Source: Priapulus caudatus (taxonomy: Eukaryota > Priapulida > Priapulimorpha > Priapulimorphida > Priapulidae). Taken from it: 20,227 bases of DNA. The DNA lies in the NCBI RefSeq assembly GCF_000485595.1, contig NW_014580155.1, positions 1 to 20,227 on the forward strand, in the 5' to 3' direction. The notes under the pieces are model-generated. The model saw nothing but the letters and a program-made list of their open reading frames with translations. It was not told where the DNA came from and did no database searches. Made by a program: the position numbers and the translations under genes. Every line of letters begins with the position of its first letter. Position 1 is the stretch's first letter. This document shows positions 9,200 through 17,727 of this stretch, one piece after another.

Positions 9200-10308
9200 A
9201 CGTGCGTTGGTGTGGCGGGGGGTGGGGCCAGCTGTGACGTGCGTCGGTGTGCGGGGCGGTGGGGCATCTGTGGACGTGCGTGGTGTGGCGGGTGGGATAT
9301 CTGTGACGTGCGTGGTGTGGGAGGGGACATCTGTGACGTGCCTGGTGTGGCGGGTGGACATCTGTGACGTGCGTGGTGTGGCGAGGACATCTGTGAGGTG
9401 CGTGGTGTGGCGAGGGGACATCTGTGACGTGGCCTGTGTGACGAGGGGGCATCTGTGACGGCGTGGTGTGGGCGAGGGGACATCTGTGAGAGAATGCTGG
9501 TGTGACGAGGGGCATCTGTGACGTGCGTGGTGTGGCGAGGGGACATCTGTGACGTGCCTGGTGTGGCGGGTGGGATATCTGTGACGTGCGTGGTGTAGCG
9601 GAGGGACATCTGTGACGTGCGTGTGTAGCGAGGGGACATCTGTGACGTGCGTGGTGTGACGAGGGCGACATCTGTGACGTGCCTGGTGTGACGAGGGACA
9701 TCTGTGACGTGCCTGGGTGTGACGAGGGGACATCTGTGACGTGGTGTGTGGCGAGGGACATCTGTGACGTGCCTGGTTGTGGCGGGTGGGATATCTGTGA
9801 CGTGCGTGGTGTGGCGGTGGGATATGCTGTGCGTGGTGGTCTGACGAGCGGGACATCTGTGAGTGCGTGGTGTGCGAGGGACATCTGTGACGTGCGTGGT
9901 GTGGCGAGGGGACATCTGTGCAGTGCGTGGTGTGGCGAGGGGACATCTGTGACGTGCCTCGGTGTGGCGGAGAGGACAATCTGTGACGTGCCTGGTGTGG
10001 CGGGTGGGATATCTGTGACGTGCGTGGTGTGGCGGGTGGGATATCTGTGACGTGCGTGGTGTGGCGGGTGGGATATCTGTGACGTGCGTGGTGTGCGAGG
10101 GGACATCTGTGACGTGCGTGCTGTGGCGAGGGGACATCTGTGACGTGCGTGGTGTGGCGAGGGGACATCTGTGACGTGCGTGGTGTGGCGGGTGGGATAT
10201 CTGTGACGTGCGTGGTGTGGCGAGGGGACATCTGTGACGTGCGTGGTGTGGCGAGGGGACATCTGTGACGTGCGTGGTGTGGCGAGGGGGCATCTGTGAC
10301 GTGGGTTT
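9200..10308 (+). repeat. 31-bp minisatellite, about 35 units, with higher-order order
   Basis: The unit is GACATCTGTGACGTGCGTGG followed by TGTGGCGAGGG, period 31 bp, clear and uniform at 10080-10290. Two main variants alternate: GAGGGGACATC and GGGTGGGATATC. The variant CCTGG followed by GGCGGGTGG recurs at about 9341, 9557, 9772 (with one extra T) and 9991, spaced 215-219 bp, close to seven units. Single-base gains and losses are common at 9380-9980. Since 31 is not a multiple of three and the minus strand lacks stops, three minus-strand frames of 344-477 codons (His/Pro/Thr/Arg repeats) stay open. They are not genes. Confidence 0.93.
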
Positions 10309-10990
10309 CACCGATGACAACATGACTATTTATATATATTTAGGGATGTTGATGGCATCCACATTAATTAGGATTAATAAGTCTAGGAGAGAGCTGCCCT
10401 CTCTTTCCTCCTCCCCACTAGGCTACGGCCTTGCCTTCCACCTGATCATGCACGCGCTGCCATTGACTTCACTGCGTAGATACCTCTCAGTGATAATAAT
10501 TGTGTGTCTGATCAGAAGACCTGTGTGTATCGGTGTATAACTTGCATGTATGTTCATGGTTGTACGTGAAGACCCTTTAGCCGTGGGTGTTCTCTCTAAC
10601 ACAGTTAGCAAGTTCAGCACGGCACAGTGGCAAACAAAATAAGCGCCTCGAAATAGAACGAGAACACACGCATGAGGCATCAAACCTAATAGTGGGTAAA
10701 CAAATTGGTTTGGTGCGACCACCGCCACCAGACACCGGCCAAACATACGAAATGTACGGTCACTAATGACAACGCTAGCATGAAGGGCGGAAGACACGGG
10801 GTTTACCTTGTAATTACTAACGTCATCCTAGTTTTACTGACATAATCAGCGCAATAGTACGGCGGACTCTGCTGACAAACCTTAACGGGGGGTTTGAGCT
10901 GTGTTGAGAGAAGATTGATGAGGTAGAGAGTGAATCGTAAAACGGCCGTATAACATTAGCTTTGCGTGAAAAAGAGCATTTTTTTACCGT
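10309..10990. other. unassigned sequence
   Basis: No recognisable gene. A 124-codon minus-strand frame over 10423-10797 has no familiar domain, no good start context and no splice support. Confidence 0.4.
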
Positions 10991-10993
10991 CAG

Positions 10994-11117
10994 TCTTGAT
11001 GCGTGGTATTCCTATTAACGCTTCCGTGAAAACGCGTGATTCGTTACAGCGTATTTTTCGCGACGCGCCGTCGGATAGGCTTGCTATACAAAAACTGCTT
11101 GAACACGTGAACAAGAG
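10994..11117 (+). CDS. exon-like segment, unknown protein
   Basis: TTTTTTTACCGTCAG gives a textbook acceptor before 10994, and AAGAG before GTACTG gives a donor after 11117. Between them the frame reads LMRGIPINASVKTRDS, LQRIFRDAPSDR and LAIQKLLEHVNKR, which looks like a soluble, charged, amphipathic-helix sequence. It begins after a phase-1 intron and ends in phase 2, so it does not join the phase-2 end of espin exon 2. Skipping the donor, the frame runs to a stop at 11182. I do not recognise the family; chance is possible. Confidence 0.22.
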
Positions 11118-11455
11118 GTACTGTAGTTTGGTCACATCCGCTAACAAATGTAAAATGCCATGCGAGAGTGCGATTCATACGTGAAGAGCTATTAAATTCG
11201 TAAAATGTCGATAGTGCGCCACCTAAATTATGCTCTTCTCACTTTCGTTTTCTACCTGCATAACAATACAATAATTCGTTCAAAATTGGTTGTTGTAGTA
11301 TTAGCGCGTGATAACATTGTGCGGTGCGGGAGAGCTGTGACGGCGTGACCTCGCGCGCGACTGCCAAGGTTGGGCGTGTGTGCATTCATCACTCGCTCAC
11401 TCGCTAGCTCTCTCTTTCTTTCTCTCTGTGTAACACGCAAACGCGTGCGCTCTCC
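11118..11455. other. unassigned sequence
   Basis: No gene recognised. It becomes pyrimidine-rich (CTCTCTTTCTTTCTCTCTG) at the right end, next to the CGCA/ATCC arrays. Confidence 0.35.
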
Positions 11456-11457
11456 CC

Positions 11458-11500
11458 CCACACGCACGCACGCACGCGTGCGCGCGCGCACACACACACA
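11458..11500 (+). repeat. short (CGCA)n/(CG)n/(CA)n tract
   Basis: CACGCACGCACG, GTGCGCGCGCG and CACACACA follow one another directly before the ATCC array. Confidence 0.85.
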
Positions 11501-11998
11501 TCCATCTATCCATCCATCCAACCATCCATCCATCCATTCATCCATCTATCCATCCATCTATTTATCTATCCATCCATCCATCCATCAATCCATCTATCCA
11601 CCCATCCATCCATCCATCCATCCATCCATCCATCCATCCATCCATCCACTCCATCTATCCATCCATTCCATCCCATCCATCACCATCATCCATCTTTCAT
11701 CCATCCGATCCCCATCCATCCATCCATCCATCCAGTCCCATCACCATCCATCCATCATCCCATCCATCCATCCATCATTCCATCTTTCCTTTTCAGTCCA
11801 TCCATCCATCCATACATCCATCCATCCATCCATTCATCCCATCCATCCATCCATCCATCCTCCATCCATCTATTCATTCCATCCATCCAAGTCCATCCAT
11901 CCATCCATCCATCCATCCCATCCATCCATCCATCCTCCATCCATCCATCCCATCAATGCATCCATCATCCATCCATCATCCATCCATCCATCCATCAG
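11501..11998 (+). repeat. (ATCC)n microsatellite with interruptions
   Basis: About 500 bp of CCATCCAT with ATCTATCC and one-base phase slips such as CCCATCC and CCACTCC. The Ser/Ile/His/Pro-rich frame of 246 codons (11370-12110) and the Trp/Met/Asp-rich minus frame are repeat artefacts. Confidence 0.95.
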
Positions 11999-12054
11999 TT
12001 TTCTTTCTTTCTATTCCTTGCCCCTCTCTCTGTGTCTGTCTAATTGTCTTTCTC

Positions 12055-12103
12055 TCCCCCCCTTCTCTCTCTCTCTCCGCGCGCCTCTCTCTCTCTCTCT
12101 GTG
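12055..12103 (+). repeat. (CT)n tract
   Basis: CTCTCTCTCTCTCC, an interrupting CGCGCG, then CTCTCTCTCTCTCTCTGTG. It doubles as the polypyrimidine tract of the acceptor proposed at 12110. Confidence 0.85.
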
Positions 12104-12115
12104 CTCGTAGCTGCC

Positions 12116-12255
12116 ATGCCTAGAAAAAAAAAGAAAAAATTAAACCTCGGCGTTTCAGTGATCATACCCCCAATAGAATCAGCGTCTAATCATCGCGATC
12201 CGACCGGTCCTGCCTCATTGACCGACTGCGGTTGCATTGCGGGGCTTAGAGCAAG
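12116..12255 (+). CDS. possible first coding exon, lysine-rich N-terminus
   Basis: A long CT tract and GTGCTCGTAG form a strong acceptor (exon starting 12111). Five bases later, CTGCC ATG C is a good start context. The frame reads [19 protein letters not shown], then a Ser/Thr/Pro/Gly-rich segment to CGCIAGLRA and AG, with a GTGAGA donor at 12256 (phase 2; without splicing a TGA follows at once). The basic start could be a nuclear localisation or membrane-proximal signal. I do not recognise the protein. A possible partner exon is at 13214-13382. The adjacent CT repeat may be mimicking an acceptor by chance. Confidence 0.28.
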
Positions 12256-12483
12256 GTGAGAGAAGCGTGTGAGGAGGCAGGAACAGACTCCTCTACTGAC
12301 ACGCTTCCACGTGTATAGACATAAAGGCAAAACCCTAGTGAGAGTACCATCATACGCATTCCCTTTTCTACGCAAGTGTAACATCGTTCTGTTTGGTGTA
12401 ATCTGACGCCTTCACGTAGGGTTAATATTTCTCTTCCACCACTGATCACATGACGCCAAGTGTACCACCTTCATCCTGCTTAG

Positions 12484-12550
12484 TCCTCTCTTTCCTTCCC
12501 CCTCTCGCTCTCTCTCTCTCTCTGCTCTTCTCTCTCTTCTATTTCTCTCT
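12484..12550 (+). repeat. CT-rich tract
   Basis: CTCTCTCTCTCTCTGCTC and CTCTCTCTTC runs, leading into the GT microsatellite. Confidence 0.7.
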
Positions 12551-12555
12551 CTTTG

Positions 12556-12742
12556 TGTGTGCTGTGTCACGTGTGTGTGTGTGGTGTGTGTGCTATTGTG
12601 CTACGTTGCGTGCAGGCGTGCGTGCCTGGGCGTGCGGTGCGGGTGTGTGTGTGGTGATGTGTGTGTGTGTGTGTTGTGTGTGTGTGTGTGCTTGTGTGTG
12701 GTGTGTGTACGTGCGTGCATGCTGTGCGTGCGATCGTGTGTG
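12556..12742 (+). repeat. (GT)n/(GTGC)n microsatellite
   Basis: GTGTGTGTGTG runs interrupted by GTGCGTGCA-type units. Cys/Val-rich frames across it are artefacts. Confidence 0.9.
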
Positions 12743-12744
12743 TC

Positions 12745-13210
12745 ACTCACTCGCTCGTTCGCTTACTCTCTCACTCTCCCCCACTCTCATTCACGCTCCC
12801 GCACTCTCTCCATTTCCCCCAAAATGATGCACCTATGATGTGAAGCTGTCGTCAATAATTCATCGCCGGCAGGTGATGTTCATAACTAATAAGGGGGATT
12901 TAAGGTTTCGATTGATATCGCACACTGGTGCTATAGCATCCATAGCTATACTATAGCTAACTCGTACCTTTTCACACAGTAACCATAGGTCGTGGGCAAA
13001 CGTGTAAGAGTGTGTAAATAATTCCACAATCGTTTGAGGTTAGCATAAAGAATGTTGGGTGAGGTGACGTGCGATTCTTTATGAAGAGCGGTCCGTTGTT
13101 GGAAACATGCGTAGTTATAACATTACAAGACTAAAATGCAAACCTTTGAAGCGAGGTATCGTGCATGGCATTTTAAACTGATTATATTGTAACTATGATG
13201 TTTCTCATAC
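12745..13210. other. unassigned sequence, possible intron
   Basis: No gene recognised. It would be the 3' part of the intron if 12255 and 13214 are spliced. ATAGCTATA-type near-palindromes cluster around 12930-12960. Confidence 0.3.
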
Positions 13211-13213
13211 TAG

Positions 13214-13382
13214 GTCCCAGACCGAGTTTACCCGTTTTATACGTAGAGTCGGAGTTAGAGTAGTCACATCCCTGTCGGGGCCCCTCACCATAAATGTTCA
13301 TACAACTCGATACTCGGTGCTGATTGCTGAGCGCATTACAGCCTGCCTGCCGGCTCGAGCACCATTTGTCTTGGACTACTAA
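13214..13382 (+). CDS. possible terminal exon paired with 12116-12255
   Basis: TGTAACTATGATGTTTCTC and ATACTAG resemble a branch point and acceptor. In the phase left by the 12255 donor (AG plus G makes Arg), the frame stays open for 55 codons (SQTEFTRFIRRVGVRVV ... PFVLDY) to TAA at 13380. ATTAAA follows immediately at 13382. The whole model would be about 102 residues. No domain is recognised. A 55-codon open run in one of three frames is not rare by chance, so this is only a suggestion. Confidence 0.15.
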
Positions 13383-13760
13383 TTAAACCATTCATTATTT
13401 ACGATCGAGATTTCTGTTCATCATACACAAACATCGATCGAATATTATCGGTTGAGATTTTTGTCTATTTTCCCCACTTTGCTAAGATACAGACGCGCTC
13501 CAAGTTGCTTTGCTACAAGGAGTTGTTTATTAAATATACGATGAGAGCATGAGTGAATGTATGCTGTAAGCCATGCTAAATTGTTACACACAAAGGAATT
13601 ATGTTTTCGAAGAAAGTGGAAATTATTGTTAGTGTGGTTACATTACGGCATCATAATACTGTTTCGCGGTATAGGCACATTTCAACATGCACGATGTCAA
13701 ACATTTTTAACCCTCTTTAGCGGATTAAATGGACCGCGTTTTATGTTTATTTACCACATA
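13383..13760. other. unassigned sequence
   Basis: No gene recognised. A plus-strand frame over 13557-13895 reads into the G-rich transposon-like terminus and has no domain. Confidence 0.35.
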
Positions 13761-13761
13761 A

Positions 13762-13830
13762 CAGGGGCGTGTTACGGGGGGGGGGGCCAGGAGTCCGGAC
13801 CCCCCTGCTCGCGCCAGAAACGATCTAAGG
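13762..13830 (+). mobile_element. possible hAT-type terminus fragment with G/C hairpin
   Basis: CAGGGGCGTGTTACGGGG resembles the CAGGGGCGTAGC... terminal sequence common on animal hAT elements. The run of eleven G (13776-13786) and the CCCCCC at 13800-13805 can pair around CCAGGAGTCCGGA. Only this end is visible and no 8-bp target duplication was found, so it is a fragment at best. Confidence 0.3.
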
Positions 13831-13885
13831 GCGGTCGGAATTTCCTTGGCTGGGCATCATGTCGTCCTACTTGCACAAATAATAT

Positions 13886-14042
13886 AGATACATAGTATCA
13901 ATATAGATACATATATAGATACACGTAAATAGATACACGCACATAGGTACATAGTATCAGAAGTAGATAATAGGGAATCTGATAGTATCAATATAGATAC
14001 ATATATAGATACACGGCAAATAGATGCATGCACACAGATACA
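13886..14042 (+). repeat. ATAGATACAT minisatellite
   Basis: ATAGATACAT/ATAGATACAC units. A larger block, starting TAGTATCAATATAGATACAT, occurs twice (about 13896 and 13985), so the array has a second-level duplication of about 90 bp. It leads directly into the MITE target site. Confidence 0.8.
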
Positions 14043-14046
14043 TATA

Positions 14047-14491
14047 CCGCGTTCACACGGTAATGGTTTGGCTTGAGCTAAATGGGCTAAATTTGGCTCA
14101 GGCTAAACTTGGCTCGGCGCGGTTTGAGTCGGAGCGTTCACACGTACGCAGCGAATACTGTCTGTCGCGAGATGGCGTTATGTACGATTCAGTGTTTACA
14201 TCCGTTACCTAGTTCAATTATTCATCTTGAAAACATGCATCCTGATCAAATTTCGAATTTTATACTGTTTTGGACTTTATTTCGTTGAAGTACACGTTCA
14301 ACACTCACGGCATCTACCGCTCTACCGATTTAGCTGGTGCTAAAATTTGGCTCGGGCCTGGTCAGACGTTTTAGATGGGGACCAAATTGGCTCGTGCTGA
14401 CACTGCGGACACGGCCCCGAAAAACCGTTCGTGTGAACGCTCGGCTCGAGCCAAATTTGCCGCGGGCCAAAAACGTCCGTGTGAACGCGCC
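14047..14491. mobile_element. 445-bp MITE-like element with long inverted repeats
   Basis: CGCGTTCACACGG at 14048-14060 is mirrored by CCGTGTGAACGCG at 14477-14489. The 11-mer GCGTTCACACG occurs again inside each arm (14134-14144 and, inverted, 14430-14440). Between them both arms carry GGCTCGAGCC or GGCTAAATTTGGCT segments that pair over about 90 bp with mismatches. TATA lies directly outside each end (14043-14046 and 14492-14495), a candidate 4-bp (or TA) target duplication. There is no transposase frame, so it would be non-autonomous. I cannot assign the superfamily. Confidence 0.75.
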
Positions 14492-14495
14492 TATA

Positions 14496-14955
14496 GAATA
14501 AACTTGTCTATTCATAACTACTAGTGTGTATTCAGATCGACCGCTTTGCCGTGTTCTGCAACGAATACTATCCGGGATACTGATACTACATACAGACGCA
14601 TACTGTCTTCCGCAGGTTTACTGTAGACATCAAAACAGTATTGTTGTTGATCCGCTAATCCCCAGAGACAGGTTAAATATTGATGTCAAAGAGAGCGTAG
14701 TTACGTAACCCCGTGTATGCACGCTCCATTACTGCCTTACCTCTCTGCATTATGGCTGCGGCAGAGCTTAATGAACCTGCATAGCCCACGCACACATACA
14801 CGTTTAGTACGCGAGCAGGTACGCGCATGCGTAGTACAGAGCAAGCATGGTTGGTAAAAGGCTGGTAGCCTTCCGTAACCGTGTCATTTCCTGCATTTTC
14901 TGACCCTTATTCCTTTTACAAGACTTCCCATCCGGAAAAATAAAACATCCATTCA
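14496..14955. other. unassigned sequence
   Basis: No gene or array recognised. GTACGCG/CGCATGCGTA near-palindromes occur around 14808-14836. Confidence 0.35.
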
Positions 14956-14959
14956 CGGT

Positions 14960-15300
14960 CAAAATGTTTAACGTTACTTCAACGTTGAAGCTGACGTTGT
15001 TGCAACGTTAAATATTAATTGAAATCACTTCGCCTTATTGGGTACCAAAGATTCAACGACCGTTCATCGTCGAAATTTCAACGTCTATTGAACGTTGTTA
15101 ACTGACGTTGACTCAACGTTGAATACTGATTTAGAACATGTTGCGTTATTCGTCAGTAAGACTACATCGTCCGTTCAACATCGATGTCTACAACGTCTAC
15201 ACAATGTTAAACTGAGTGTTTCGACGTTGAATATTGGTTGAAATTATGACGCAATGCTTACCACCTCGAATACAATATTCACGATGAACCTCGTTTCTGG
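14960..15300 (+). repeat. CAACGTTGA-rich satellite, about 3 diverged units of 100-115 bp
   Basis: CAACGTTGAA, GACGTTG, CAACGTC and TGAAATTATG/TGAAATCACTT motifs recur in the same order three times. Each unit contains the palindromes AACGTT and TTCAACGTTGAA. Similar CAACGTTGA satellites are known from several aquatic animal genomes. Flanking sequence is unrelated. Confidence 0.65.
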
Positions 15301-15379
15301 TTGGGGTTGAAATATCACGTACAAATTATTACAGTGACCAGTGCCTCTAGAACACACCTAGCATTCGCGTTTGACCATA

Positions 15380-15431
15380 AACTCGGCATCTGCTTAGACA
15401 TGATGTAGATCTGTAGATTATTTAATGTTCA
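15380..15431 (+). repeat. 52-bp direct repeat, copy 1 (uninterrupted)
   Basis: AACTCGGCATCTGCTTAGAC is followed by ATGATGTAGATCTGTAGAT and TTTAATGTTCA, almost identical to 15925-15976. Here it runs on without a break into TTATTGATTCTG, so it shows what the sequence looked like before the Helitron-like end joined the second copy. Confidence 0.85.
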
Positions 15432-15722
15432 TTATTGATTCTGTGTTCTTGATCTCATTGATAGTGTGATTATTAGATCTGAAATGTTTATTCATTTAGC
15501 TTCATCTAGAAGTCTCACTACATTACTGTTAAAGTTGTCTAAAGCGGACTTTGTTTGGGTTTGGCTACGTTGTTTAAACTTTGTTCAACGTCCTAGATTC
15601 TCTCCACTCTGAGCAGACAACTTCGGCCCCATTTATTACCTATCATAGCCTTATTATCTATGCTATAATGGAGTGTAGGTAACTAAAACTAAGTCGCTTT
15701 CTGCTGACGGCCATCATAAACG
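15432..15722. other. unassigned sequence
   Basis: No gene recognised between the direct repeat and the CTT array. Confidence 0.3.
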
Positions 15723-15917
15723 TTCTTCTTCTTCTTCTTCTCTTCCTCTTCGTCTTCTTCTTCTCCTTTTCTTTCTTCTTTATCTTCTTCTACGTCTTCT
15801 TTTTCTTGGTTTTCTTCTATTTCTTCTTTTTCTTCTTCTTCTGCTTCTTCTTTTTTCTTTTTCTTCTACTTCTTCTTTTTCTTCTTCTTCTTCTTCTTAT
15901 TCTTTTTCTTCTTCTTC
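15723..15917 (+). repeat. (CTT)n microsatellite, interrupted
   Basis: TTCTTCTTC with CTTTTTC and CGTC interruptions over nearly 200 bp, a polypyrimidine tract with triplex potential. Confidence 0.95.
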
Positions 15918-15924
15918 GTTGCAG

Positions 15925-15976
15925 AACTCGGCATCTGCTTAGACATGATGTAGATCTGTAGATAATTTAATGTTCA
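15925..15976 (+). repeat. 52-bp direct repeat, copy 2 (interrupted at its end)
   Basis: The same sequence as 15380-15431 with one substitution (GATAATT for GATTATT). It stops at TGTTCA, where the sequence switches abruptly to CTAGCTATTACCCG. Confidence 0.85.
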
Positions 15977-16370
15977 CTAGCTATTACCCGTCCTCCAGAC
16001 GGGTTTGAGTGAGGTCTGATTTGAGGATGGCGGTTTAACCATTTATCTTCACTTTAGTTGAGGATAGTATTTACAGTAAATACTTGATATGTAGCTCGAG
16101 TTCATATATCAATATTTGTTTAAAAAAATTTGCTATCTAAATATATATAAAATTCTGAAATTTTTACCTTAAATTACATACCAATTTTCAAAAAAGAGAA
16201 ATTTTCAAAAACGGGGGGTGATTTCTAGTACAATTTCACTTATTTATATATTTATTTTTGGAAAATATCATTCTGGACGCAAGCAAAATTATGAAGTCAA
16301 TTCTTAAAAAAGGCAATTTGAAGTAGTTTGTAAGATAATATGTTTTTGAAATATCAGTGGACGAGGCGGG
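15977..16370 (-). mobile_element. Helitron-like element, 3' end on minus strand (other end uncertain)
   Basis: Read on the minus strand, the element ends with the hairpin ACCCGTC-loop-GACGGGT (15986-16004), then AATAG and CTAG at 15977-15980, and is followed by T. A stem-loop a few bases before a CTRR end, inserted between A and T, is the Helitron signature. The uninterrupted 52-bp copy at 15380 shows A directly followed by T at this point, as an empty site should. The interior is AT-rich and non-coding. The right boundary is a guess at the change in composition near 16370; no TC start was established. Confidence 0.45.
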
Positions 16371-16416
16371 GCAGGGTTACACCTCCGTTGTCAAATATTT
16401 GCACACACGCTGTCGC

Positions 16417-16650
16417 GGAGGTTTGTACCAGCACACAGCAGCATCCACACACGCGCGCACGCACGCAACAGGCACGCATTGACACACATACAACACTGGC
16501 ATGGCGCAGGCACAATCCGACGCGCACCCACGCACACACATACCGCAACATGCAGCACGCATAGCACACAGCATGATCGCATACATATCACAACACGCAC
16601 ACGCAACGCCCACGCACACACGCACAACACATACACACAACACATGCAGC
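16417..16650 (+). repeat. degenerate CACGCA/CACA repeat
   Basis: ACACGCGCGCACGCACG, CACACA and ACACGCACACGC motifs with frequent interruptions. Cys/Val/Arg or His/Thr frames across it are artefacts. Confidence 0.8.
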
Positions 16651-16945
16651 GCGTATTCGTTAGGCGTTTGTCTTTAAATTTTCGTCCCTCAACAAGCTGT
16701 GCGCGACAGTGATGGCTGTTTTCTACACGCAGCCGCAATGTTCTTGGTGTGTCGTGATGGCGCGCGGTGCCGTGTGTGCGTGCGTGCGTTCAGCTGTGGC
16801 TTTGCTATGCTAATAGGTGAAGGCTCGCACGTAATTTAAATGCTTTATTATTATAGCCTTTAATCTACATTTTAGTATAGCTCTATTCTCATTAAACGCG
16901 TGAGAGAACACATTATTAGTTTAAGACAATTTGGCAATAAGGTTA
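16651..16945. other. unassigned sequence
   Basis: No gene recognised. The right end (GGTTA before TCTAATATAT) is a candidate empty site for the Helitron-like end at 19182. Confidence 0.3.
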
Positions 16946-16967
16946 TCTAATATATATTTGAGTTCGT
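16946..16967 (+). repeat. 22-bp direct repeat, partner of 19183-19206
   Basis: TCTAATATATATTTGAGTTC and GT match TCTAAATAATATATTTGAG and TTCGT at 19183-19206, with one small gap. Both copies run into ATGT repeats. Confidence 0.7.
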
Positions 16968-16970
16968 ATG

Positions 16971-16990
16971 TATTGATGTATGTATGTATG

Positions 16991-17021
<31 letters not shown>

Positions 17022-17116
17022 TGTATGTATGTATGTACTGTATGTATGTGATTGTATGTATTAATGTATGTTATGTATGTATGTATGTATGTATGTAGTA
17101 AATGTATGTATGTATG

Positions 17117-17147
<31 letters not shown>

Positions 17148-17353
17148 TGTATGTACTGTACTGTTGTTATGTATGTATGTATGTTGTATGTTGTATGTAA
17201 TGTATGTATGTATGTATGTATGTATGTATTATGTATGTTATTATGGTATGTATGTATTATGTATGTATGTATGTAATGATATGGTATGTATGTATGTATT
17301 TTAATGTGATGTTATGTATGGTATGTATGTATGTTTATGTATGTATGTATGTA

Positions 17354-17385
<32 letters not shown>

Positions 17386-17690
17386 GTTATGTCATGTATG
17401 TATGTATGTATGTTAATGTATGTATGTATGTATGTATGTATGTATGTATGTATGCTATTGTATGTATGTATGTAATGCTATGTATGTATGGTATGTATGT
17501 ATGTATGTATGGTATGTATGTATGTTATGTATGTATGTTGTAATGTTGTATGTATGTATGTATGATATGTATGTATGTATGTATGTATGTATGTGAATGT
17601 TATGTATGTATGTATGTATGTATCTTATGTATGTATGTATGTATGTAATGTATGTAATGATATGTGTATGTATGTATGTATGTATGCATG
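16971..17690 (+). repeat. (ATGT)n microsatellite, about 720 bp
   Basis: ATGTATGT with many phase slips (TAATG, TTATG, GGTATG). Such a high slip rate could be real repeat instability or read error. Met/Tyr/Val/Cys frames are artefacts. Confidence 0.97.
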
Positions 17691-17727
17691 CATAATTAAA
17701 TTTATGCATTGCATAAATATGCAGATG

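Noticed and set aside
8890-10323. Minus-strand open frame of 477 codons, His/Pro/Thr/Arg repeats
   Set aside because: It is produced by the stop-free 31-bp minisatellite and the CA repeat. All three frames are open, there is no domain, and no splice or start evidence.
10423-10797. Minus-strand frame of 124 codons
   Set aside because: Non-repetitive, but with no recognisable domain, poor start context and no splice support.
11370-12110. Plus-strand frame of 246 codons, Ser/Ile/His/Pro-rich
   Set aside because: Translation of the ATCC microsatellite.
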